From the NCBI GenBank assembly GCA_943737045.1, contig CALSFV010000236.1, positions 248,001-312,000 of the forward strand: a stretch of DNA of 64,000 nt, read 5' to 3'. The first letter of the stretch is position 1; the number at the start of each line of letters is the position of its first letter. Below, piece by piece: positions 1-9,457 of the stretch. The stretch comes from Parapristionchus giblindavisi. Taxonomy: Eukaryota; Nematoda; Chromadorea; Rhabditida; Diplogasteridae. The notes under the pieces are model-generated. The model saw only the letters and a list, made by a program, of their open reading frames with translations, was not told the DNA's origin and ran no database searches. A program made the translations under genes and the position numbers.

Positions 1-3000
1 ATCGCCAACATCGGTGATACCATCGGATAGGCTTATGGGCTTTGGAGATGGCAGAGTGGGATAGGAGTCGTCGAAATGAGGAGAAGATGTAGACGAATAT
101 GATTGATACGGATCGAGATGATGTTGAACTTCAACGGGGTTGGAGGAAGAGAATGGAGCAGAATCAGAATCATGAAGACGGCATACGAGTTTTCTCTGAA
201 AAAAAGAGATAATATAATAATGCTGCTTTTTAATACAAATCACGAGAAGAAAAGAATAGTGGAAAATATTTCATCTTTTAACGCACTCATTTCGCTTTTT
301 TAGTCGTTTTTCTATTAGTTTTTGCTATTTCTGAACATTGCGAAAGTGATATGCTGTGTTACAAGTGGTCGAATAAATATCATATTTCAAATGATCTATT
401 CTCCGTGCCATGCGACATTTCACTGAAGATCAAATATATAATGCATGAGTACACGGCAAAAAGGGCAGTACGACATTTTGGAACGGCCGTTTTGGAACAC
501 CGCCGTTTTGGAACGGGACGTTTTGGAACGGGACATTTTGGAACACGGACGTTTTGGAATACGGACGTTTTGGAACGGGACGTTTTGGAACGGGACGTTT
601 TGGAACACGGCCGTTTTGGAACGGGACGTTTTGGAACCGGACGTTTTGGAACACGGCCGTTTTGGAACGGGACGTTTTGGAACGGGACGTTTTGGAACAC
701 GGACGTTTGGGGGGGGGGGGTGACATTTCAGCAACCGCATTTCGAAAACCGACATTTCGGCAACGGGGCATAACTCGGTTAGTAGGGTCATAGAAACATG
801 AGATGGGTATCAATGTGATCAGCATCAGCAACACGGGAGTAATCTACCGTAATCCGGTTCGGTGGATCAGATTTGACTAAAAATGGTCGGAACAACCACT
901 ACTTGTGCGAAATCCTTATCAGCTATTGCAAACTACAGTAATCTACCGTAATCCGGTTCGGTTGGTCAAATCAAGTTCGGTGGGTCAGATTTGACTTAAA
1001 ATGGTCGGAACAACCACTACTTGTGCGAAATCATTATCAGCTATTGCAAACTACAGTAATCTACCGTAATCCGGTTCGGTGGGTCAGATCAAGTTCGGTG
1101 GGTCAGATTTGACTAAAAATTGTCGGTATGGCCACTACGTGTGCGTTATCATTATGAGCTATTACAAAATACCGTAATCTACCGTAATCCAGTTCGATGG
1201 GTCAGAACAAGTTCGGTGGGTCAGATTTCGCTAAAATTGTGTGTGTCAGATTAGAGTAAGCATAACTGTAACTAACAACAGGGGTATGCGGTAAATGACG
1301 TTAAAAATATCAAAATTTAAAAAAATTTCAATTTTCAAATTTTATTTGAAAAAAATTGCTAGTACCCGACAAGCTAGTTATGTAACGTTACCGGAATGCC
1401 CGTTGGGTTATTACTAAAATTTGACCCATTGCACTTGATCTGACCCACCGAACTGGGTTACGGTAGATTACGGTAGTTTGCAATAGCTCATGATGATATC
1501 ACACACGTAGTGGTCATTCCGACAATTTTTAGTCAAATCTGACCCACCGAACTTGATGTGACCACCGAACCGGATTACGGTAGATTACGGTAGTTTGCAA
1601 AAGCTCATGATGATATCACACACGTAGTGGTCATTCCGACAATTTTTAGTCAAATCTGACCCACCGAACTTGATCTGACCCACCGAACTGGGTTACGGTA
1701 GATTACGGTAGTGTTGCTGATGATGATCACATTGATACTCATATCGTGTTTCTATGACCCCTACGAACCGAGCTATGCCCTGATCTGACCCACGGAACTT
1801 CATCTGACCCACCGAACTGGATTACGGTAGATTACGGTAGTGTTACTGATGCTGATCACACTGATACCTATCTCATGTTTCTATGACCCCTACGAACCGA
1901 GTTATGCCCCGTTGCCGAAATTTCGGTTGCCGAAATGCGGTTGCTGAAATTTCACCCCCCCCCCCCAACGTCCAAAACGTCCGTGTTATAAAACGTCCCG
2001 TTCCAAAACGTCCGTGTTCCAAAACGTCCCGTTCCAAAACGTCCGTGTTCCAAAACGTCCCGTTACAAAACAAAATGTCCCGTTCCAAAACGTCCGTGTT
2101 CCAAAACGGCCGTGTTCCAAAACGTCCCGTTCCAAAACGTCCCGTTCCAAAACGGCCGTGTTCCAAAACGGCCGTGTTCCAAAACGTCCCGTTCCAAAAC
2201 GTCCGTGTTCCAAAACGTCCCGTTCCAAAATGTCCCGTTCCAAAACGTCCGTGTTCCAAAACGTCCGTGTTCCAAAACGTCCCGTTCCAAAATGTCCCGT
2301 TCCAAAACGGCCGTGTTCCAAAATGGCCGTGTTCCAAAACGTCCCGTTCCAAAACGGCCGTTCCAAAATGTCGTACTGCCGCAAAAAGATTCAAAAAGAC
2401 AAAATGCAAAAAGACAAAAGGCAAAAAGACAACAGCGAATGTTCACCTTTGCGATTCCTTTCCCTTTCAGATCGAAATTCTTGCGCTTTCTACTAGGACG
2501 GACCGAGGGCTCCTCCTGTAGTGGCTGCTCACGTTCGACAATAGCCTGGATATGACATAATGAATTCACCGTATGCACATATTATAAATATGTACCAGTT
2601 TTCAAAATGAAGAATATACGGTGTGTGCAAGTTCGTTATTCACCAAGAAAGAAAGACAGAAAGAAGGAAAGTTGTCGCTTACCAAAATCAATTCCGGGTC
2701 AGGCATGGATTCGGATAGATTGTGTTGATGTCTATCGATTCCTTCTCTGATGGACAGAAATATCTGTAAAGAGACTGTTTAATGATTCTTTTATTTCAAA
2801 TAAAGTGCACACCCCAGATTCAGCCCACACTGCATAGTTAATATTTAGAAAGAGTTTACATCATTAACTGTAACTTTAAACTACGAAATACTACAGTCAA
2901 AATGCAATAAAGTGAATGATTTGGTCTACCATAGACCACCATGGTCTAAAACTGTCTAAAATGGTGGAGCACCTGTTTAAATACTACTATTTATCTTGAA

Positions 3001-6000
3001 AGTGAGGCTTTTGATGTTCTGAGGTGTGTTGAGTTGATAAAGTAAAAATTAAATTTTGAAAAAATCTCTATCGATCGGTTTTAGCCGACAGTAAAAATTG
3101 CAAAGCAACAATGGTGCGACGTGGTACCGTACATACGTTACGTGTCGTGTTGGTGTGACGCAATGTGCAGTGTCATTTCCCCTTTGCCAGATTTTGCGCG
3201 AACAGTGCACGGCCCAGACAGTCTCTCTGTCATCTCTTCTCTATTTCGTAGCGCTTACTGGTTGTTTCTGTCATTTTTGTTGTTATATCGCTACAATGTA
3301 TATTGCTACCCCACGTGATTGAGCCCATTTCAGGTACAGACGTGATTATCGTTCTTTTTCTATGCTACTCTGTCTGCTGGTCGAAGTTTTTCCTCTGGAC
3401 TAGTGTGCCCCTCACTCCCTCTGGATGACTTAGACTCTCACCTTCTCAGATAAGTGATTATATTCAAGGTTTACTCGTTGAATTGAATGGGAGGTTGCTT
3501 GTGGTTACGTTTTGCAGGTTTCCTGCTCGTTTTTGATGTCGAATCTTCGAAGATTGCTCCGTGAATCTGCTTGACGAACAGTCTGTTCAGGTTGGCATTA
3601 CATTGTTAATTTGAGAAAGCTCTCACACCCGATCTATCAACTGTTATTTTTAGTCAAGAAGTTCTGTAAATTATGAACCAAATCGAAACTAATCCCCTAT
3701 TTTACAGACTTTCTGGTCTTTTCCTCGTTCCTACTTGAACTACGATCAGATCGATTACAGGTAATTAATGTTTGTCGATTCTCATACAGATGTACATTAA
3801 TCAGCACTTGTGATATCTCGTACCGTATTCAAGTAGTTTCTAGTTGTCCATCATAATACACTTATCACACTTTTGTTGCCGATATCACAGATAGCACATG
3901 TAAAATAAATAAAATTGTACAAATTCCAGGTGCCGTATTGCCTATCCCTACTTCTTCAAAGGACAGCGACATCCTTTTTACTTGTCTGTTTCTCTTTTGT
4001 ATAAAGACCACGTTGTTCTGTTTGTTCCGATAAAATGACATGTTTATTGAAAGCATCGGTGATAAACCAAAAAAAGGAGAGGACGAAAGGCCTTGCAGCG
4101 AATCGATCGGTGACAACTGAAATTGTAATTATTGATTTGCAATTATTGATTACAAGATGAGCCAAAGGCTGGAAATATCAGCCCTGTTCTACTTTACAGG
4201 TATCATGGAAGTTTCTTGATTCAATAGATGTTCACTGGTCCTAGCATTGAACTCAGTCGGGCCCAGAAAGTTTGAAACATGTAAGAGCTGTGAATGCCTC
4301 AAAATATAAATACAAATGAATTTAGTTGGGGATCTCTTTAAATGCGGATTTAAGCTGGTAGTTCCCCACAATTTATGTGACAAGTAGTTTATTTACTAGG
4401 ACAAGCAAACTTCTATGGAACCAGGAAAGTAGAATATAGTATAAATATCGATTACCGAGAACTATTAGAAGACCAGAATCCGGGCAGAAAGTTAAGAATT
4501 CTGTAAAATATAGGATTAGTTTCGATTTGGTTCATAATTTACAGAACTTCTTGACTAAAACTAACAGTTAATACACAGAGAATTTGGTGCAAGCTTGCCG
4601 CAAGTATCGGTCGAACTTACGGGGAATGTCGCCGCAATCTTACCCAACCCTTGCCGCAAACTTGCCCGACACAAAACAAGTAAAATATAATTTGCCGGCA
4701 ACTTGTTTCATCCTTACTCCATAAACAGAGCAAGGATGAAACAAATAACCGGCAATTAATCCTAAACAGAGCTCTAAAGCAACAACGAAGCAAGTGGCGA
4801 GTAAGTTGCTTTGAAACTGTGTCGTGAAGGCAACAACGGAGCAATTTATTCGCAATTCGCTAAACTTTTGAATGTTTGCGGCAAGCTTGCACCAGATTCT
4901 CTGAGTAGATCGGGTGTGAGAGCTTTCTCAAATTAACAATGTAATGCCAACCTGAACAGACTGTTCGTCAAGCAGATTTTTAGCAATCTTCGAAGATTCG
5001 ACATCAAAAACGAGCAGGAAACCTGCAAAACGTAACCACAAGCAACCTCCCATTCAATTCAACGAGTAAACCTTGAATATAATCACTTATCTGAGAAGGT
5101 GAGAGTCTAAGTCATCCAGAGGGAGTGAGGGGCACACTAGTCCAGAGGAAAAACTTCGACCAGCAGACAGAGTAGCATAGAAAAAGAACGATAATCACGT
5201 CTGTACCTGAAATGGGCTCAATCACGTGGGGTAGCAATATACATTGTAGCGATATAACAACAAAAATGACAGAAACAACCAGTAAGCGCTACGAAATAGA
5301 GAAGAGATGACAGAGAGACTGTCTGGGCCGTGCACTGTTCGCGCAAAATCTGGCAAAGGGGAAATGACACTGCACATTGCGTCACACCAACACGACACGT
5401 AACGTATGTACGGTACCACGTCGCACCATTGTTGCTTTGCAATTTTTACTGTCGGCTAAAACCGATCGATAGAGATTTTTTCAAAATTTATTTTTTACTT
5501 AAATCAACTCAACACACCTCAGAACATCAAAAGCCTCACTTTCAAGATAAATAGTAGTATTTAAACAGGTGCTCCACCATTTTAGACAGTTTTAGACCAT
5601 GGTGGTCTATGGTAGACCAAATCATTCACTTTATTGCATTTTGACTGTATGGTCTTGCTTCTTTTCACCTAGCAAAAAGTGACTCCAACAAATGTCATGA
5701 TGTCAAAATGTCATGAGTCCTATAAAAGTCCTACAAAATATCTGACTTCCCACCAGGGTTGGGCGTTAAATCAAAATTTAACGGATCCGTTAAAAAGTTA
5801 AATTAACGGTTTAAAATTCCGTTAAATTCCGTTAAATCCGTTAAATCGGTTAAATTTTCAAAGAAATAGTGTAAATCGACTAATTTCGAACTTTAACCAT
5901 TTTTTATTATTCAATATTAGAAGTAGTTACATCACATTTCCGAAAACAAAATAAAATAATCATTATAAAGCATTACGCAAAAAAATGCGAAAACTAAAGA

Positions 6001-8201
6001 AGAAGAACCGGAGACGAAAGTGGTGTTTTCGATAATCAATTCGGATATAGTACTTGTATAACGCTATAGTGAGAACAGAGTAGTCGAAAAATAAATTTTA
6101 AAAGCGTAAAACATATATAACATATTTTCTACTTTTTTAACTTCAAAATATTAAATCTGTTTTTAACGGATTTAACGGAAAAATTTTAACGGATTCCGTT
6201 AAAAATTAATTTAACGGTTGAATACCGTTAAATCCGTTAAATTCGTTAAAACCGTCAACGTAAACATGTCAATATACAAAATTCAATCCACATACTCCCT
6301 GGTACACACTTCCAAAATCATTCACTTTTTGTTAACAAAAGTTGTCACACCTTTTGGATGCATGATAGATTAAATAAATTTAAAAAAATAACCTTGGCCT
6401 TATATTCAGGGACAATTCCCCATATGTAATAAATCCGCCCGCTGAATCTCGCTCGTTGCTCTTCCTTGTAGAAGGCTTTGGTCTTACTCAGACAGTGCCT
6501 TACCGAGTTTTGCCAACAGGACGGAGCTCTTGCACTAGCAAAGTGGGGCCACTGTTTTCTGCAAATGGTAATTAGAAATTAATTACGTAAATAAAGATAT
6601 GGTCTGTTTATCAATTGAAAATCAAACCATCACAAAGTAAGAACATACTATAGTTATACTTAACTACTAATTGTAAGAGAATTCTCAATTTCATAGAATT
6701 GAGATTCAAAACGTGGTTACATATAAAGAATGTAACACTTTTGTAACCACTAGCGCCACAAACAAAATCTCCCTAGTACAAAAACAAACTGATGTAGCAT
6801 CATAAAAATGATCAAAAAAGGAGAGTTTTCTCTGCTTTTATTTTCTTAGATTTTGAGCTGACAAGGGAATCCTTTCAGCTCGCGGAAAGCAATCCAGATG
6901 AAAAATTGCAGAAGCATTGTTGAAGTCGATAGAAAAAGATATGTGAAGTCGAAAAATGCAGCAGGGCAATACCCTAGCCGCAGCATCTATCCAAACTTGG
7001 TCAAACTTAGTGCGCATTCGCCGCATTCTGAAGCAATGATTGAAACCTTATTGGTGGCGCAGTTCCTTCGTACAACAGCTTTGATGTTATCTTTTCGGAA
7101 TCTTTTTGTATGTAATGTACGAGATACTTTCCAATGCATTCACCAATCAAATTGATATCATTCTTCAGAGATAGGGACAATAAATTCAAATTATTGGCGG
7201 CGAATGTGCACCAAGTTTTGACCAAGTTTGGATGGATGCTGCGGCTCGGGTATTGCCCTGCTGCATTTTCCGACTTCACATATCATTTTCTATTGCTTTC
7301 AACAATGCCCGTGCAAATTTTCATCTGGATTGCTTTCCGCGAGCTGAAAAGATTCCCTTGTGAGCATTATAGGGCGAACTTACGTTATGAAGTCATAGAT
7401 GTCGCAGACTTGAAGACGACGATCCGGACTGTTCTCGAGGGCCAATAGGATGAGCATTGAATAGGAAAACGGTGGTGGCTCATAGTTCTTCTTTTTTAGT
7501 TCGATCGTCTTCTGAAAATATGAGATATCTACGAGTGTGAGGACGTTACAATCCGACAGCCTTCTTCACTGAATAATGGATCTTTTTGATAAATTTCTAT
7601 CACAATTAATGAGCTTTCGCAGGTCTAGTTTTCAAAGAATTATGGCTACTAAACATGAAAATTGGAAAAAAATGAAATTGCAGTTTCTGTTCCAGTAAAT
7701 AAATAGCTGCAACCCAAACAACACAGCCCTATGATAAAAATAAGATGAAAAAAAACAAATTCGTACTTGTCTGAAAGGCGGAAGGAGCTGTCCCATAGGC
7801 CGGTGAGGTTCTGATTCTTCCCGAGGTCCACTGATCTCGTCCTGCTCCAAGCACTCTTCGTATTGTGGAGATGGAGCAGAGTATCGATCGGTTGCAGACT
7901 GTAAATAATATTGATTATTTTTTTAACTGATTACTCCAGTCTAGCTGCACTATTTTATGAGTGCGAGAAGTTACGACACAGCGGTCGATACAGCCGAATT
8001 TGAATGAACCCCACGAGATCTAATAATAAGTGCAACATCGTTGAAAAGTTTTGCCAGAACGAATATGTTTCACAGTATATTGTTACATGTCCAAAAATAT
8101 ACCTCTGTTGATACCTGAACTATATCGGAGTCGACATTGTAGTAATTCGTGTGAGGATCACGACCCTGATGCTCATGAATTGATGAAAACCCGAAATTCA
8201 T
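1..8201 (-). CDS. Forkhead-domain protein, single-domain gene A (3' end beyond window)
   Basis: Spliced model, all exons open: E1 8201-8103, E2 7898-7767, E3 7511-7384, E4 6558-6393, E6 2763-2683, E7 2545-2447, E8 195-1 (cut by the window edge). That is 300 aa before the edge. E3+E4 encode a forkhead winged-helix domain: PPPFSYSMLILLALENSP, then IYDFI, then the recognition-helix segment WQNSVRHCLS and a final WGIVPEY, matching the family pattern (P-P-Y-S-Y..L...AI..SP, GIY.FI, W.NSIRHNLS). E8 is rich in Ser/Pro/Tyr, as in transactivation tails. The ATG lies two bases after an acceptor at 8204 (TTTTCAG) with no upstream exon needed, which suggests spliced-leader trans-splicing. Likely a nuclear DNA-binding regulator. 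Introns carry elements at 464-2380, 2894-5647 and 6862-7360. It is the copy closest to canonical forkhead; no orthologue is assigned. Confidence 0.82.
464..2380. mobile_element. Foldback element FB1 with minisatellite arms
   Basis: Inserted between E8 and E7 of gene A. An exact 8-bp duplication GCAAAAAG flanks it (456-463 and 2381-2388). Ends are inverted, beginning GGCAGTACGACATTTTGG. Each arm (about 464-710 and 1975-2380) is a tandem array of a roughly 15-bp unit of the type TTTTGGAACGGGACG. The core (720-1960) is itself inverted and holds repeats of the CTACCGTAATC and GGTGGGTCAGATC type, flanked by G or C runs. Long repetitive ORFs in the arms (FWNG/GRFGT on one reading, VPKRP on the other) are by-products of the minisatellite. 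No transposase seen; the 8-bp duplication is hAT-like. Confidence 0.88.
2894..5647. mobile_element. Long-hairpin TA-flanked element (Tc1/mariner-type ends)
   Basis: Lies in the E6-E4 intron of gene A. Inverted ends start CAGTCAAAATGCAATAAAG, with TA on both sides (2892-2893, 5648-5649). Near-identical arms of roughly 0.8 kb (2894-3710 and about 4496-5647, the right one interrupted by 4574-4905) flank a unique centre of about 0.8 kb. No transposase is recognisable in the centre. Both arms contain the same 74-codon ORF (3098-3322 plus and its mirror 5442-5218), which I treat as arm sequence and not a gene. Confidence 0.85.
4574..4905. mobile_element. Nested 332-bp MITE
   Basis: Inverted ends of about 28 bp (CACAGAGAATTTGGTGCAAG and its imperfect mirror) flanked by TA (4572-4573 and 4906-4907). 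It interrupts the right arm of the 2894-5647 hairpin; the uninterrupted left arm near 3640-3660 shows the empty site. Confidence 0.8.
5754..6260. mobile_element. Relic element made of TTAAATCCG-type repeats
   Basis: Starts CAGGGTTGGGCGTTAA and is dominated by inverted clusters of TTAACGG and TTAAATCCG (5765-5855 and 6140-6255) around an AT-rich centre. A related end occurs at about 41817-41860. The CAGGGTTGGG start is typical of hAT ends; the right boundary and target duplication are not clear. Confidence 0.5.
6393..7511 (-). CDS. Forkhead domain of gene A (exons E3 7511-7384, E4 6558-6393)
   Basis: Together 98 codons; E3 ends in phase 2 (donor GTAAGT) and E4 completes the codon. Helix 1 and strand region PPPFSYSMLILLALENSP, helix 2 IYDFI, recognition helix WQNSVRHCLS. 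The Asn-Ser-x-Arg-His core that touches DNA bases in forkhead proteins is kept here, unlike in all other modules of the window. E3 is six bases shorter than the 134-base form elsewhere. Confidence 0.85.
6862..7360. mobile_element. CAAGGGAA-ended element with TGA target duplication
   Basis: In the intron between E4 and E3 of gene A. Ends CAAGGGAATC and GATTCCCTTG, flanked by TGA (6859-6861, 7361-7363). Long imperfect inverted repeat over its whole length. One of four family members here (see 33995, 34960, 53555). A 3-bp TNA duplication is of PIF/Harbinger type by size; no transposase is present. Confidence 0.85.
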
Positions 8202-8203
8202 CG

Positions 8204-8915
8204 CTGAAAATGCATTACTTTAAACGCCAATGCATGACAAAGCTGACCAACATCAAGAGAACGGATCAGTAGATATGAAACTAATATGAACAAAGAAATA
8301 TGTAAAGAAAAGCGAAAATAATAAACGTTTCTTCAAGGCACATGCTAATTAGACTCTCCACATACTCTCTCGTAGACCAAGAAAGCGAGAGAGTGTGGCT
8401 AGAGCGGAGTGTCGCAAATTTGCTTGGTATATCACGTTAAACTGTGTTGGACAGATTAGAAAGGCGCGATCAATAGCATGACTCTTCCGTTTCTAGACAT
8501 GGGAAGGGGTCATTGATTGGGTAACAGTTGGATGGAGATCAGCTAGAGGGCGCGATGTCGTTTCCTAAAGATTCCCTATAATTCCTTCCTCTTTTATGGT
8601 ATCATCTCTACGAAATCAGTACAATACGGGGATTACGGTAGATTACACTTACATTGAATAATACATTAATGTAAGTAACGCCAGATGAAAATGAACCGGA
8701 CAGTTCGCTAATAAGTAATGTTAACCAACAGACACTCTCTAATTGTCTATTCCCATGTCTGATCGATATATTATATCCTCCTCCCCTCCTCCCGGTTAGG
8801 ATTATTCTCAATAAATGTACTTCAATCAATGTCTGATGCAGTTTAATTGTAAGAGTGTATCGCTCATCCACTTATTATATCTCTACATGTCACATGTACA
8901 GGTTGTACAAGTTAA
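8204..8915. promoter_or_regulatory. Conserved upstream region of forkhead gene A
   Basis: No gene seen. Immediately 5' of E1 on the minus strand; similar sequence lies upstream of E1 of array 2 (43647-44340) and array 3 (61097-61900). Contains a short hairpin of ACTCTCTCG and CGAGAGAGT (about 8367-8396) shared by the copies. It is a candidate promoter only by position and conservation. Confidence 0.4.
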
Positions 8916-9255
8916 AGGTGGTGTCCGAGCAATATTTTCGTGAACAAACTGTGAAGACAGAAAGATAGCAAAAGTTATTCTGCATACCTTACATAAATTA
9001 GTTTAGCTAATTTCGCTTATTGATCGCTAGAATCACGAATGAATCCATGCTTGATGTACAGACAAAGGCGCGAAATTTTGAAAATAGGAAAGTTCAGCAA
9101 TAGGTTTCGAACCCGCGACGTTACGCTTACTAGTGAGCACTTTTACCACTGCGCTACGGGATTGATGAATGGTCGTGCTAATTTCTTGCATATCACTTGT
9201 CACGTGCATAATAGATATGTTATACATAGGCATAGACATTCGAGGGCCTCCATCT
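8916..9255. mobile_element. TTAA-flanked 340-bp element containing a tRNA-like segment
   Basis: Starts AGGTGGTGTCC after TTAA (8912-8915) and ends before TCAA (9256-9259, one change from TTAA). The paralogous spacer 2 lacks it (empty site about 44340-44352). A second copy at 62709-63047 has a perfect TTAA on both sides, so the 4-bp duplication is credible; TTAA is the piggyBac-type target. Confidence 0.75.
9092..9161 (-). other. tRNA-derived segment with A and B boxes
   Basis: On the minus strand TAGCGCAGTGG fits the Pol III A box and GGGTTCGAAAC fits the B box, about 40 bases apart. The acceptor-stem halves do not pair, so this is not a functional tRNA. The same arrangement is present at 62885-62954. 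Confidence 0.6.
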
Positions 9256-9457
9256 TCAAGCAGGTTACATAAATGTCATATTGTTAGATCCTCTATCGAT
9301 TTATGATATTACCCTATGATGTCATAGAATTGTGACATAATAATTTATATGTACTTATGATACATTTTATTGCATTAAAGTTTCGCATTGAAACCACACA
9401 GAGATGAAAGATACAAGAACAATCGAATAGAGCCAGATCTCATTTATCGGAAATGAT

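Noticed and set aside
351..793. Several long overlapping ORFs on both strands with FWNGTFWN or VPKRPVPKRP repeats (also 1873-2578, 25908-26255, 27096-27755)
   Set aside because: They are readings of minisatellite arms of foldback elements in several frames at once; the 15-bp unit keeps frames open by chance.
464..2380. Possible CRISPR-like array of short repeats
   Set aside because: Units of about 15 bp are contiguous without unique spacers, arms are inverted copies, and the genome is eukaryotic.
3098..3322. 74-codon ORF present twice in opposite orientation (5442-5218)
   Set aside because: Duplicated only because it lies in the two arms of a hairpin element; no domain or splice context.
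9092..9161. Functional tRNA gene on the minus strand
   Set aside because: A and B boxes are present but the acceptor-stem ends do not pair and the T-stem is poor.
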